From NCBI GenBank assembly GCA_963824905.1, contig CAWGRH010000014.1:372001-436000 (forward strand): 64,000 bases of DNA, given 5' to 3'. A model generated the notes under the pieces. It saw nothing but the letters and a program-made list of their open reading frames with translations. It had not been told where the DNA came from and searched no databases. This DNA comes from JAJPKK01 sp963824905 (GTDB lineage Bacteria > Pseudomonadota > Alphaproteobacteria > Rhizobiales > Xanthobacteraceae). How positions within the stretch are numbered: the stretch's first letter is position 1; each line of letters opens with the position of its first letter. The translations under genes were made by a program, and so were the position numbers. Positions 34,876-44,548 of this stretch are shown one piece after another.

Positions 34876-35406
34876 CTAACGTCCCCGCAGAAACCGATCG
34901 ACGAAACCTTCGAGCTCGCCGCTGCGCACGATCTCGGCGGCGATACCGGCGGCGCGGCCGGCTTCGACATCGATCGCCTTGTCGCCGACCATCACGCTCG
35001 CCGCCGTATCGACCGGCCAGTGCGCGATCAGGTCGAGGATCATTCCCGGCGCAGGCTTGCGGCAGGCGCAGACGCGCCGGTACGGATCGACCCCAATGTC
35101 GGGATGGTGCGGACAGTAGCGGAAGTCGTCGATCGCGGCGCCGACCGGGCGCAACTCCTCGCGCATGTGGGCGTGGAGCGCCGCGACCGCGTCCTCGCCG
35201 AACAGGCCGCGGGCCACACCGGACTGATTGGTGACGACGAAAACGTAGACGCCGGCGGCATTGAGCCGGCGGATCGCATCCTTCGCGCCCGACAGCCAAC
35301 GGAAGTCCTCGGATCGGTGCACGTAGCCCAAATCTTCGTTCAGCGTCCCGTCGCGGTCGAGAAACACCGCGGGGCGCAGCCGCTCGATCTGGTACGTTTC
35401 GCCCAT
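34876..35406 (-). CDS. gmhB: D-glycero-D-manno-heptose-1,7-bisphosphate 7-phosphatase-like HAD protein
   Basis: A 176-residue HAD phosphatase of the GmhB/HisB-N group: FLDRDGTLNEDLGYV (nucleophile Asp), VVTNQSGVARGLF, the zinc loop CPHHPDIGVDPYRRVCACRKPAPGM and MVGDKAIDVEAGRAAG. GmhB removes the 7-phosphate in ADP-heptose synthesis for LPS core. The start was put at ATG 35406; TTG at 35415, overlapping the upstream stop, is possible. The other heptose genes are not nearby, so a different sugar phosphate cannot be excluded. Confidence 0.87.
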   Translation of the reverse strand: MGETYQIERLRPAVFLDRDGTLNEDLGYVHRSEDFRWLSGAKDAIRRLNAAGVYVFVVTNQSGVARGLFGEDAVAALHAHMREELRPVGAAIDDFRYCPHHPDIGVDPYRRVCACRKPAPGMILDLIAHWPVDTAASVMVGDKAIDVEAGRAAGIAAEIVRSGELEGFVDRFLRGR

Positions 35407-35411
35407 TCTGC

Positions 35412-36389
35412 TCAATCGAACCGGAACAATTCGGCAGCGAGGCCGCCGTTGATCCGCGCGGCCGTAGCGGCATCGAGGCCGGCGCCGGCGACGATCTTCA
35501 ACGGCGCGAGATCGCCGATCGGAAATGGCGAGTCCGAGCCCATCATGATGCGGTCGGCGCCGACGATCTCGACGACGAAGCGCAGCACGCGCGGATCGTG
35601 GAGCACGGTGTCGGTGTAGATACGCGCCAGCGCATCGATCGGATCGCCGATGCCGGGGGTGACCTCGAAATTCCGCCGCAGCCGGCCGATCAGGAAGGGC
35701 AGGCCGACGCTGCCCATGGGGGCGATGAACTTCACATTGGCGTAGCGCGCGATGTGGCCGCTGCAGATGAGCCGCGCCACCGCGACGATGGCATCGGTGA
35801 TGCGGCCGACGCCATTCTGCAGACCGAAGTCGTGAGTGCGTGCATCGCCGGCATCGAAGCTCGGATGGATGTGGATCGCGGCGCCGACATCGTCTGCCGC
35901 GGCCCAGAAGGCATCGAGGTCGGCGGCATCGAGCACGCTACCGACGCCGCGGGGCAGGGTGCCGATCATCGCACCGGGAAATCCCGCGGCCACCGCCGCT
36001 TTCAAGACCGCGGCGGCGCGTGCGCCGTCCTGCAGCGGCACGGTGGCGAGCGGCACGAAGGCGGGTTGCGCCTGCTTCGCCCCGAGCATCGCGTCGTTGA
36101 TCAGGCGGCTCCAGGCTTCGCCTTCGGCGGCAGGCAACTCGTAGCCGAACGTGTCGACCCAGCCCCCACAAACCTGGCGATCGATGCCCTGCTGCCGCAT
36201 CCAGGCAAGGCGTCCGGCAATATCGGCGAGCGGCTTCGATACCGGCCGCGTCGGCTTACCCCCGGCGAAGGCGAAAGCGAGGCTGTCGCCCTCCTCGATG
36301 ACCCGCAGCGAGGGAAAACGCGCGCGGTCGCGGCGGATCGCGTCGAGAAGATCGGGCGGCACCAGATGGGCATGGGAATCGACGATCAT
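35412..36389 (-). CDS. Amidohydrolase 2-family protein (second copy)
   Basis: A 325-residue metal-dependent TIM-barrel protein. MIVDSHAHLVPPDLLDAI opens with the HxH metal motif, AIHIHPSFDAGD gives the barrel His and GSDSPFPIGDLAPLKIV the C-terminal Asp. It resembles ACMSD-type decarboxylases and lactonases of the family; the substrate is unknown. It ends just upstream of the GmhB-like gene (6 bases before its ATG), an unexpected pair that suggests co-transcription more than shared function. Confidence 0.85.
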   Translation of the reverse strand: MIVDSHAHLVPPDLLDAIRRDRARFPSLRVIEEGDSLAFAFAGGKPTRPVSKPLADIAGRLAWMRQQGIDRQVCGGWVDTFGYELPAAEGEAWSRLINDAMLGAKQAQPAFVPLATVPLQDGARAAAVLKAAVAAGFPGAMIGTLPRGVGSVLDAADLDAFWAAADDVGAAIHIHPSFDAGDARTHDFGLQNGVGRITDAIVAVARLICSGHIARYANVKFIAPMGSVGLPFLIGRLRRNFEVTPGIGDPIDALARIYTDTVLHDPRVLRFVVEIVGADRIMMGSDSPFPIGDLAPLKIVAGAGLDAATAARINGGLAAELFRFD

Positions 36390-36441
36390 CAGCGCTCACA
36401 ACGAGCTCATCGCGGGCCAGACGGCTCGCGGCCCATGTCGC

Positions 36442-36529
36442 TTCATCGCCGGGCTTGACCCGGCGATCCCGATCATGTGGCTCGGCCGTGCTTTCATAAG
36501 CGGGATGGCCGGGTCAAGCCCGCCATGAC
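36442..36529. repeat. Intergenic palindrome, GTCATGGCCGGGCTTG family (copy 3)
   Basis: The left arm TTCATCGCCGGGCTTGACCC pairs with GGTCAAGCCCGCCATGAC; the right arm has lost one base compared with other copies. It lies between yejF and the amidohydrolase gene, both read on the minus strand. Confidence 0.85.
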
Positions 36530-36567
36530 GATTCCATAACACCGGGACATGCCGTAGCACCGCGTGG

Positions 36568-38205
36568 CTATTGCGCCACCACGCCTTCGGCCGCGGTTTC
36601 GAGATTGAAGGCCGCGGCGAACAGCGCCTTGGTGTAGGCGGTCTTCGGCGCCTTGAAGACATCGGCGGCGGCACCGGCCTCGACCACCTTGCCGTGGCGC
36701 ATCACGATGAGCTTGCTCGCGAGTGCCGACACCACCCGCAGATCGTGGGAGATGAACAGGTAGGTCAGGTCCTTGCGGCGCTGCAGGTCGCGCAGCAGAT
36801 CGACGATCTGCGACTGGATCAGCATGTCGAGCGCGCTCGTCGGTTCGTCGAGCACGACGAAGGTCGGCTCGAGCACCGCGGCGCGCGCCACCGCGATGCG
36901 CTGGCGCTGGCCGCCGGAGAACTCGTGCGGATAACGGAAACGCGTCTCCGGATCGAGGCCGACTTCGCTGAGCGCACGGATCACGCGCTCCTCGCGTTCG
37001 TCCTCGGTCAGCTTGGGCTGGTGCACTTCCAAGCCCTCGGCGATGATGTCGGCGATCGACATGCGCGGGCTGAGCGAGCCGTAGGGGTCCTGGAACACGA
37101 TCTGCATGTCGCGCCGGAATGGGCGCATCTCCCGGAACTTGAGGCCCTGCACATCGTGGCCGAGAAAGACGATCGGTCCTTTCGAGGAGATCAAGCGCAG
37201 GATGGCGAGCCCGAGCGTCGTCTTGCCGGAGCCGGACTCGCCGACGATCCCCAGCGTCTCGCCACGCCGCACCTCGATGGTGACGCCGTCCACCGCCTTG
37301 ATGTGCCCGACCACGCGCCGCAACACGCCACGCTTGATCGGGAACCAGACCTTGATGTCGTCGGTGCGGATGATGACGTCGCCCTGCGGATTGAGCGGGG
37401 CGGGCTGGACCTTGGGCTCGGCCGCGAGCAGCGCGCGGGTGTAGGGATGCTGCGGCGCGCGAAACACGTCCTCGACCGTGCCGTGCTCGACGATCTTGCC
37501 CTCCTTCATCACGCAAACGCGGTCGGCAATCTTGCGCACGATGCCGAGATCGTGGGTGATGAACAGGATCGCCATGCCAAGCCGCGCCTGGAGGTCCTTC
37601 AAGAGCTGGAGGATCTGCGCTTGCACGGTGACGTCGAGGGCCGTCGTCGGCTCGTCGGCGATCAGGAGATCGGGCTCGTTGGCGAGCGCCATCGCGATCA
37701 TCACGCGCTGGCGTTGGCCGCCTGAGAGCTGGTGCGGATAGCTCTGCAGCCGTCCGGCCGGGTCGGGAATCCCGCACAGCGTGAGCAGCTCGATGATCCG
37801 CTGACGCGCCGCCTTGCCGGTGACGCCGCCGTGCAGCAGCAGGATTTCCGCGAGCTGCTTTTCGATGGTGTGCAGCGGATTGAGCGAAGTCATCGGCTCC
37901 TGGAACACGATGGTGATGTCGCCGCCGCGATGACGGCGTATCTCCCGCTCCGAGAGCCGCATCAGGTCCTGCCCCTTGAACAGGATCGAGCCCGACGGAT
38001 GATGCGCCGCCGGATAGGGCAGGAGCTTCATGATCGAGAGCGCGGTCACCGACTTGCCCGACCCGAACTCGCCGACGAGCGCGAGGGTTTCGCCCTTCTT
38101 GATGTCGAACGACACCTTGTCCACGGCGAGTACTTCGCGCGTGCCGCGACCGAACGCGATCGAGAGGTCGCGAACCGAGAGCAGGGGTGCGGAGGTCGCG
38201 TCCAT
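36568..38205 (-). CDS. yejF: Peptide ABC transporter, duplicated ATP-binding protein (YejF-like)
   Basis: A 545-residue protein with two fused ABC ATPase domains. Domain 1 has Walker A GEFGSGKS, signature LSGGQRQR and Walker B LLIADEP. Domain 2 has GESGSGKT, FSGGQRQR and FVVLDEP. Each is followed by the oligopeptide-type C-terminal motif (APQHPYTRALL, APKTAYTKALF). It energises the YejBE permease for import of small peptides or microcin-C-like compounds. The ATG lies 5 bases after the yejE stop; GTG at 38214, overlapping that stop, is an alternative. Confidence 0.95.
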   Translation of the reverse strand: MDATSAPLLSVRDLSIAFGRGTREVLAVDKVSFDIKKGETLALVGEFGSGKSVTALSIMKLLPYPAAHHPSGSILFKGQDLMRLSEREIRRHRGGDITIVFQEPMTSLNPLHTIEKQLAEILLLHGGVTGKAARQRIIELLTLCGIPDPAGRLQSYPHQLSGGQRQRVMIAMALANEPDLLIADEPTTALDVTVQAQILQLLKDLQARLGMAILFITHDLGIVRKIADRVCVMKEGKIVEHGTVEDVFRAPQHPYTRALLAAEPKVQPAPLNPQGDVIIRTDDIKVWFPIKRGVLRRVVGHIKAVDGVTIEVRRGETLGIVGESGSGKTTLGLAILRLISSKGPIVFLGHDVQGLKFREMRPFRRDMQIVFQDPYGSLSPRMSIADIIAEGLEVHQPKLTEDEREERVIRALSEVGLDPETRFRYPHEFSGGQRQRIAVARAAVLEPTFVVLDEPTSALDMLIQSQIVDLLRDLQRRKDLTYLFISHDLRVVSALASKLIVMRHGKVVEAGAAADVFKAPKTAYTKALFAAAFNLETAAEGVVAQ

Positions 38206-38210
38206 CGCCG

Positions 38211-39377
38211 TCACTGAAAGGTCTTGCGCGGGTCGAACGCATCGCGTGCGGCCTCGCCGATGAAGATCAGAAGCGACATCATGCTCGCGACGGTGAAGAA
38301 GCCGGCAAGCCCGAGCCACGGGGCCTGAATGTTCGATTTACCCTGCTGCAGCATCTCGCCGAGCGAAGGCGAGCCCGGCGGCAGGCCGAAGCCGAGGAAG
38401 TCGAGGGCCGTGAGCTCCATCACCGAGCCGGACAGGATGAACGGCAGCATGGTCATGGTGGCGACCATGGCGTTCGGCAAAAGGTGGCGAAACATGATGA
38501 CGGGGTTCGAGACGCCGAGTGCCCGCGCGGCCTGGATGTATTCGTAGTTGCGCCCGCGCAGGAACTCCGCGCGGACGAGGCCGACCAGCGAGACCCAGGA
38601 GAACAGGAGCAGGATGCCGAGCAGGATGAAGAAGCCGGGCACCAGCACCGAGGAGATGATCAGCAGGAGATAGAGCTCCGGGATCGACGTCCAGATCTCG
38701 ATGAAGCGCTGGAACAGGAGATCGGTCCAGCCGCCGAAATAGCCCTGCACCGCGCCGGCGGCGACGCCGACGATCGAGGAAATGACGGTGAGGATGAGCC
38801 CGAACAGCACCGAGATGCGAAACCCGTAAATCATGCGGGCGACGACGTCGCGGCCCTGGTCGTCGGTGCCGAGCCAGTTGTATTCGAGATCGCTGCAGCC
38901 GTTGAGGTGCTTGCGCTCGACCACATCCTTGCACTGCGCCTCGGTGAGAAGCCAGGTCGGCGGCGACGGCGCCGGGGTCGGCAGATCGAGGTTGTGGGTG
39001 TTGTACGAGTAGCGGATCGGCGGCCACAGCATGAAGCCGCCCTTCTCGGCGATCAGCTTCTGCAAATAGGGATCGCGATAATCGGCGGCGGTCTCGAAGT
39101 CGCCGCCGAATGCGGTCTCCGGATAATCGATCACCGCGGGAAAGAAGAACTTGCCGTCGAAGCTGATGAAGAACGGCTTGTCGTTGGCGATGAATTCGGC
39201 GCCGAGCGAAGCCACGAACAGCACGATGAATACCCACAACGCCCAGTAGCCGCGGCGGTTGGCCTTGAAGTTCTGCCAGCGCCGCAGGTTGATCGGCGTC
39301 AGGGTGAAGCGGCCGCGCGGCTTCTTGACGGCGGCGCCGGCACCGTCCGCCAAGGAAACGGTCGTGCGTGCATCCAC
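38211..39377 (-). CDS. yejE: Peptide ABC transporter permease (YejE-like)
   Basis: A 388-residue inner-membrane permease of the DppC/OppC type. The N-terminal basic segment (LTPINLRRWQNFKANRRGYWALWVFIVLFVASLG) is followed by a large periplasmic loop typical of YejE (FISFDGKFFFPAVIDYPETAFGG), with Cys residues near 145-155. Then come the helices, and the EAA loop region ARALGVSNPVIMFRHLLPNAM contacts the ATPase. It starts one base after the yejB stop. Confidence 0.95.
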   Translation of the reverse strand: MDARTTVSLADGAGAAVKKPRGRFTLTPINLRRWQNFKANRRGYWALWVFIVLFVASLGAEFIANDKPFFISFDGKFFFPAVIDYPETAFGGDFETAADYRDPYLQKLIAEKGGFMLWPPIRYSYNTHNLDLPTPAPSPPTWLLTEAQCKDVVERKHLNGCSDLEYNWLGTDDQGRDVVARMIYGFRISVLFGLILTVISSIVGVAAGAVQGYFGGWTDLLFQRFIEIWTSIPELYLLLIISSVLVPGFFILLGILLLFSWVSLVGLVRAEFLRGRNYEYIQAARALGVSNPVIMFRHLLPNAMVATMTMLPFILSGSVMELTALDFLGFGLPPGSPSLGEMLQQGKSNIQAPWLGLAGFFTVASMMSLLIFIGEAARDAFDPRKTFQ

Positions 39378-39378
39378 G

Positions 39379-40494
39379 TCACACCTCCCGCGTCTCGAAA
39401 TCGATGCGCGGATCGACCCAGGTGTAGGTGAGGTCGGAGATCAGATTGACCACGAGGCCGACCAGCGAAAAGATGTAGAGCGTCGCGAACACCACGGGGT
39501 AATCGCGATTGAGCACGCTCTCGAAGCCGAGCAGCCCCAGCCCGTCGAGCGAGAAGATCGTCTCGATCAGGAGGGCGCCGGTGAAGAAGGCGCGCACGAA
39601 GGCGCCGGGAAAGCCGGCGATGATCAGCAGCATCGCATTGCGGAAGATGTGGCCGTAGAGCACCTGGCCCTCGGTGCATCCCTTCGCGCGCGCCGTGAGG
39701 ACGTACTGCTTGCGGATCTCGTCGAGGAAGCAGTTCTTGGTGAAGATCGTCATTGTCGCGAAGGCGCCGACGCCGAGCGCGAACAGCGGCAACGTGAGGT
39801 GCCAGAAATAGTCGAGGATCTTCCGCCACCACGGCAGCATCGCCCAGTTGTCGGAGGTGAGGCCGCGCAGCGGAAACAGGTCGAGGAACGAGCCGCCGGC
39901 GAACAGCACGATCAGCAGCACGGCGAACAGGAATCCGGGAATGGCATTGCCGATGATGACGACGCCGGACGTCCACACGTCGAAATGCGAGCCGTCGGTC
40001 ACCGCCTTCCTGATGCCGAGCGGGATCGAGATCAGGTAGGTGGCGAGCGTCATCCACAGGCCGAGCGACACCGAGACCGGCAGCTTCTCCTTGACGAGCT
40101 GGAGCACGCTGGTGTCGCGGAAATAGCTCTTGCCGAAATCGAAGGTCGCGTAGTTCCCGAGCATGAGGAAGAAGCGCTCATAGGCCGGCTTGTCGAAGCC
40201 GAACTGCTTCTCCAGGCGCTTGATGAACTCGGGATCGAGGCCCTGGGCGCCGCGGTACTTGGAGTTGGCGGCGTCGAGTTGCGAAGCGCCCTGCATCTGG
40301 CCGCGGGCGCCGAAGTCGCCGCCCGACGACCCTGAGATGCGCGAGGTCGCGCCGGTGTCGGCGCCGGAGAGCTGCGCGATCACCCGCTCCACGGGCCCCC
40401 CGGGGGCGAACTGCACCACGGTGAACGAAACCAGCATGATCCCGATGATGGTCGGGATCATGAACAGGATGCGGCGGATGATGTAGGCGGTCAT
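39379..40494 (-). CDS. yejB: Peptide ABC transporter permease (YejB-like)
   Basis: A 371-residue DppB/OppB-type inner-membrane permease. MTAYIIRRILFMIPTIIGIMLVSFTVVQFAPGGPVE is the standard first helix. A soluble insert rich in Ser/Gly follows (residues 40-80), typical of YejB. The C-terminal EAA-like loop is LTARAKGCTEGQVLYGHIFRNAM. It is the third gene of the minus-strand operon, 9 bases after the second binding-protein gene. Confidence 0.95.
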   Translation of the reverse strand: MTAYIIRRILFMIPTIIGIMLVSFTVVQFAPGGPVERVIAQLSGADTGATSRISGSSGGDFGARGQMQGASQLDAANSKYRGAQGLDPEFIKRLEKQFGFDKPAYERFFLMLGNYATFDFGKSYFRDTSVLQLVKEKLPVSVSLGLWMTLATYLISIPLGIRKAVTDGSHFDVWTSGVVIIGNAIPGFLFAVLLIVLFAGGSFLDLFPLRGLTSDNWAMLPWWRKILDYFWHLTLPLFALGVGAFATMTIFTKNCFLDEIRKQYVLTARAKGCTEGQVLYGHIFRNAMLLIIAGFPGAFVRAFFTGALLIETIFSLDGLGLLGFESVLNRDYPVVFATLYIFSLVGLVVNLISDLTYTWVDPRIDFETREV

Positions 40495-40503
40495 TGGAGC
40501 GGG

Positions 40504-42396
40504 TTATCCCGGTTTCTCGACCTTCGCTGCCTTGTCGCGATCATACCACCAAGTATCGGGAATGCCGCGAGCATAACGCGGCTTCGTCGCAGGGCGCCCG
40601 AACACATCCCAATAGGCGATCCAGTGGCTCGGCTTGTACCAGTGGGGCACCCAATAATAGCCGGAGCGGAGCACGCGATCGAGGGCGCGTGCTGCGAAAA
40701 CCAGCTCCTCGCGCGTGTTCGCGGCGATGATTTTCTCGATCAGGGCATCGACCGCAGGATCGGCGATGCCGGCGAGGTTGCGCGACCCCTTCATCGCCGC
40801 CGCTTGCGAGGAAAAATAGCTCCGCAGCGAATCGCCCGGGATGGTCGAGAAGCCGGCGCGGTCGACAGTGACGTCGAAGTCGAAGTCGTCGACGCGGGCG
40901 CGGTATTGCACGGGGTCGACGATCCGCAGGTTCGCCTCGATGCCGAGCGTCTTGAGGTTCTTGATGAACGGCATGTGGTGCGGTTCGAACGTCGGCTCGT
41001 CGATCAGGAACTCGAAGGTGATCGGCTCGCCTTTGGCATCGACCCGCTTGCCGCCCTTGATCGGGAACCCAGCCTCACTGAGGATCTGCGAGCCCTTGCG
41101 CAGCAAGGCGCGGTCCTGGCCGGAGCCATCCGACACCGGCGGCACGAAGGGTTCGCCGAACACCTGGTCCGGCACCCGGCCCCGCCACGGCTCGAGCAGC
41201 ACGAGCTCCTCACGGCTCGGCGGGCCTTTCGCCATCATGTCGGAATTCTGGAACACCGAATGGGTCCGCAGATAGGACCCGTACATGATGGACTTGTTGG
41301 TCCACTCGAAGTCGAACGCGTAATTGAGCGCGAGCCGCAGCTGCGGGTTCGCGAATTTCGGCCGGCGCAGGTTCATGAACCAGCCCTGCGCGCCGGACGG
41401 CGTATCGTCCGGCAGCTCGTCGCGCTTCGCGCGGCCGTCGCGAAGCGCCGGGAAATCGTAGCGCGTCGCCCAGGTACGCGAGGTGAACTCCTCGCGAAAG
41501 AGATAGCTCTTCGCGGTGAAGCCCTCGAAGCCGACGTCGCGGTCCCGGTAATACTCGTAGCGCAGGATGTCGAAGTTGTTCTGTCCGACATTGACCGGCA
41601 GCTCGGCGCCCCACCAGTCGGGCACGCGCTGGTATTCGATGTACCGGCCTGGCTCGAAGCGTCCGACCTTGTAGGGGCCGGAGCCGAGCGGCACGTCGAG
41701 CGTCGTTTCCTCGAAATTGTGCGCGGTATAATAGGCACGCGAGAAGATCGGCAGGCTGGCGACGAAGAGCGGCGTGTCGCGGGCGCGCTTTTCGACGAAG
41801 CGCACCACCAGGGTCAAGTCGTCCGCCGCCTCGACGCCTGCCATCTCGCGCAGCCGCTGCTGGATGATCGGGTGGCCCTTGTCCTTGAGCAGCTTGAAGG
41901 TGAATGCGGCATCCTGGGCGGTGAGCTTCGTGCCGTCGTGAAAGCGCGCCTGCGGCCGCAACGCGAAGCGATAGACGAGGCCGTCCGGCGAGATGCGCAC
42001 CGCACTGGCGGCGAAGCCGTACATCGCATCGGCCTCGTCGGAGGCCGAGGCCATCAGTGACGCGAAGGTAAGCTCCATGCCCTGCGCGGCGTCACCACGC
42101 AGGATGTAGCTGTTGAGCGAATTGAAGGTCAGGAAGTTCTGGTTGTACTGGCGACTCGGGCCGATCTGCGAGAACACGCCGCCCTTCGGGGCTTTCGGAT
42201 CGACGAAATCGAAATGGCGAAAGTCGCGGGGGTATTTGAGATCGCCGAAGCCGGAAATGCCGTGGACCTCGACGCCGTCGGCCGTCTCGGCAGCCTCGGC
42301 GGCAAAGGCCGGAGCGCGGGCGAATGCGCCCGCGGTGGCGGCTCCGGCGGAGAGGACCAGCACCTTGCGGCGCGTGAGGCCGTCTCCGTTGCCCAT
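40504..42396 (-). CDS. yejA: Extracellular peptide-binding protein (YejA-like), copy 2
   Basis: A 630-residue SBP family 5 (class C) protein. The signal segment has an RR pair (TRRKVLVLSAGAATAGAFA) and may use Tat. The mature part starts HGISGFGDLKYPRDFRHFDFVDPKAPKGG, the YejA signature, and contains LRPQARFHDGTKLTAQDAAFTFKLL. Its ATG overlaps the stop of the upstream paralogue (ATGA). It has the same architecture as the neighbour at 42396-44300 but is well diverged, so the two probably bind different peptides for one transporter. Confidence 0.93.
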   Translation of the reverse strand: MGNGDGLTRRKVLVLSAGAATAGAFARAPAFAAEAAETADGVEVHGISGFGDLKYPRDFRHFDFVDPKAPKGGVFSQIGPSRQYNQNFLTFNSLNSYILRGDAAQGMELTFASLMASASDEADAMYGFAASAVRISPDGLVYRFALRPQARFHDGTKLTAQDAAFTFKLLKDKGHPIIQQRLREMAGVEAADDLTLVVRFVEKRARDTPLFVASLPIFSRAYYTAHNFEETTLDVPLGSGPYKVGRFEPGRYIEYQRVPDWWGAELPVNVGQNNFDILRYEYYRDRDVGFEGFTAKSYLFREEFTSRTWATRYDFPALRDGRAKRDELPDDTPSGAQGWFMNLRRPKFANPQLRLALNYAFDFEWTNKSIMYGSYLRTHSVFQNSDMMAKGPPSREELVLLEPWRGRVPDQVFGEPFVPPVSDGSGQDRALLRKGSQILSEAGFPIKGGKRVDAKGEPITFEFLIDEPTFEPHHMPFIKNLKTLGIEANLRIVDPVQYRARVDDFDFDVTVDRAGFSTIPGDSLRSYFSSQAAAMKGSRNLAGIADPAVDALIEKIIAANTREELVFAARALDRVLRSGYYWVPHWYKPSHWIAYWDVFGRPATKPRYARGIPDTWWYDRDKAAKVEKPG

Positions 42397-44300
42397 CACT
42401 GTCGCCCTCCGGTCTTGGTCGCCTTTGCCTCGTCCCACCACCAGATGGTCGGGAAGGCGGCGGCGCCGTATTCCGGCATGATCTTTGGATGGGAGTATCG
42501 ATCCCAATAGGCGGTGCGAACCTTGCGATAGGTCCATTGCGGAACGACGTAGTGGTTCCACAACAGGACCCGATCGAGCGCGCGCGTCGCCGCCACCAGC
42601 TCCTCGCGGGTCTTGGCGAAGACCAGGCGATCGATCAGCTTGTCGACCGGCGCACTGTTGATGCCGACGAGATTACGCGAGCCCGGCCGATCGGCCGCAC
42701 GCGAGCCCCAGTCGCCGCGCTGCTCGTTGCCCGGCGACAGCGATTGCTGCCAGCTGTTGACGACGATGTCGAAATCGAAGGCCCGGGTGCGGTTCTCGTA
42801 CTGCGCATCGTCGACCGTGCGCACGCTCACCGCAATGCCCAGCCGTTCCAGCGCCGGCTTGTAGAACAGCACGAAGCGCTCGAAGATCGGCTCGTCGAGC
42901 AGGAACTCGGCCTCCATCGGCTCGCCGGTCTTGGCGTTGACGAGCTTCTGGTTCTTGATCTCCCAGCCGGCCTCGCGCAGCAGTCTCGTCGCCTCGCGCA
43001 GATTGTTGCGCACCGCCTCGGGATTACCGTTGACCGGATTCTTGTAGACGGTCGTGAAGACTTCCGGCGGCACCTCGTTGCGCACCGTCTCCAGGATTTC
43101 GAGCTCGAGCCCGGTCGGCAAACCGCTGGCGGCAAGCTCGGTGCCTTCGTAGAAGCTCGCGATCCGCGTGTACTGGCCGAAGAAGAACTGTTTGTTCATC
43201 TCCTCGAAGTCGAGCGCGAGGCTGAAGGCGCGCCGCACCCGGGGATCGGCGAACTTGGCGCGCCGCGTGTTGAGGACGAACGCCTGCATGACCCCGGAGC
43301 TGCGGATCGGGAATTCCTCTTTCACCACGCGCTTCTCGGTGACAGCCGGGAAGTCGTAGGCGGTCGCCCAGAACCGCGCGACGTTCTCGATCCGCCAGTC
43401 GATCTGATCGGCCTTGAACGCCTCGAGTGCGATCGTGGTGTCGCGGAAATATTCGTAGCGCAGCTGATCGAAATTGTTTCGCCCCACGTTCACCGGCAGG
43501 TCTTTGCCCCAGTAATCCTTGACCCGCTCGTAGACGATGGAGTGGCCCGGCACGAATTCCTTGATCCGGTAGGCGCCGTTGCCGAGCGGGATCTCGAGGG
43601 TCGTCGTCGAGATGTCGCGCGGCTTGCCGGAAGCATCCTTGCCTTCGAACCAATGCTTGGGGACGATGCTGAACTCGCCGACGATCTGCGGCATCTCGCG
43701 ATTGCCGGGCGCGTCGAAGGTGAAGGTGACCTCGCGCTCGCCGCTCTTCTCGGCCTTGAGCACATGCTGATAGTAGGCGGAAAGCTGCGGGCTGTGCTGC
43801 TTGTAGGCGTTGAAGGAGTAGACGACATCTTCCGGCGTCACCGGCCTGCCGTCGTGCCACTTCGCCTCGCGTCGCAGGCGGTAGGTGGCGGAGGAGAAAT
43901 CGTCCGGGTAGCTCACGCTTTCGGCCAGAAGGCCGTAGGCGGCGGTTACTTCATCCCACGAATTCGTGGTCAGGCTGTCGAAGATGAGGCTCAGCCCGGA
44001 GGCGGCGTTTCCCTTCATGCCGGCAACCACGGGATTGAAATTGTCGAAGGTGCCGATCGCCACCTGGCGCACCGTGCCGCCCTTGGGCGCATTCACGTTG
44101 ACGTAATCGAAATGCTTGAAACCCGGCGCATACTTGAGGTCGCCATAGAGCGAGAGCCCGTGGTGCCATTCGCGTTCGTCCGCCGCGGCGGCCGGCTGTG
44201 CGATTGCGGGCTGTGCGAGGACGGAGCGATCGAACGCGATCGCTGGGATCGCAGACGCAAGCATGGCATTGCAGGTGCGCCGAGTTATCCTGGCGTTCAA
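42396..44300 (-). CDS. Extracellular peptide-binding protein (YejA-like), copy 1
   Basis: A 634-residue SBP family 5 protein, first gene of the operon. The signal region is NARITRRTCNAMLASAIPAIAFDRSVLAQPA. The mature part has HGLSLYGDLKYAPGFKHFDYVNVNAPKGG and REAKWHDGRPVTPEDVVYSFNAYK, as in YejA. TTG at 44300 has GGAGG about 6 bases upstream, better than the ATG codons further up. 248 bases without a recognisable gene separate it from the cytochrome c gene and should contain the operon promoter. Confidence 0.92.
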   Translation of the reverse strand: MNARITRRTCNAMLASAIPAIAFDRSVLAQPAIAQPAAAADEREWHHGLSLYGDLKYAPGFKHFDYVNVNAPKGGTVRQVAIGTFDNFNPVVAGMKGNAASGLSLIFDSLTTNSWDEVTAAYGLLAESVSYPDDFSSATYRLRREAKWHDGRPVTPEDVVYSFNAYKQHSPQLSAYYQHVLKAEKSGEREVTFTFDAPGNREMPQIVGEFSIVPKHWFEGKDASGKPRDISTTTLEIPLGNGAYRIKEFVPGHSIVYERVKDYWGKDLPVNVGRNNFDQLRYEYFRDTTIALEAFKADQIDWRIENVARFWATAYDFPAVTEKRVVKEEFPIRSSGVMQAFVLNTRRAKFADPRVRRAFSLALDFEEMNKQFFFGQYTRIASFYEGTELAASGLPTGLELEILETVRNEVPPEVFTTVYKNPVNGNPEAVRNNLREATRLLREAGWEIKNQKLVNAKTGEPMEAEFLLDEPIFERFVLFYKPALERLGIAVSVRTVDDAQYENRTRAFDFDIVVNSWQQSLSPGNEQRGDWGSRAADRPGSRNLVGINSAPVDKLIDRLVFAKTREELVAATRALDRVLLWNHYVVPQWTYRKVRTAYWDRYSHPKIMPEYGAAAFPTIWWWDEAKATKTGGRQ

Positions 44301-44548
44301 GTGAGCCTCCTCCGACGGATCCGCGGGGCAGCGGCCGCGCATTTTACGGTACTTTTTGATTACGGCGCCACCGTGCCGCAAGAGGCGGCGGTTGCGCCGT
44401 GTCGAATCGCCGCTATTACCGTTCTGTCAGGATCGAAAGGCGCCCGACGTCTTCGATCTCGGTCAGGGTCGATCCGTGACGTGCAACGTTTGTCGAAACC
44501 CAACTTCGGGGTACGCAAAACTGCGGCACCACCTCGCCGCTTGACGTC

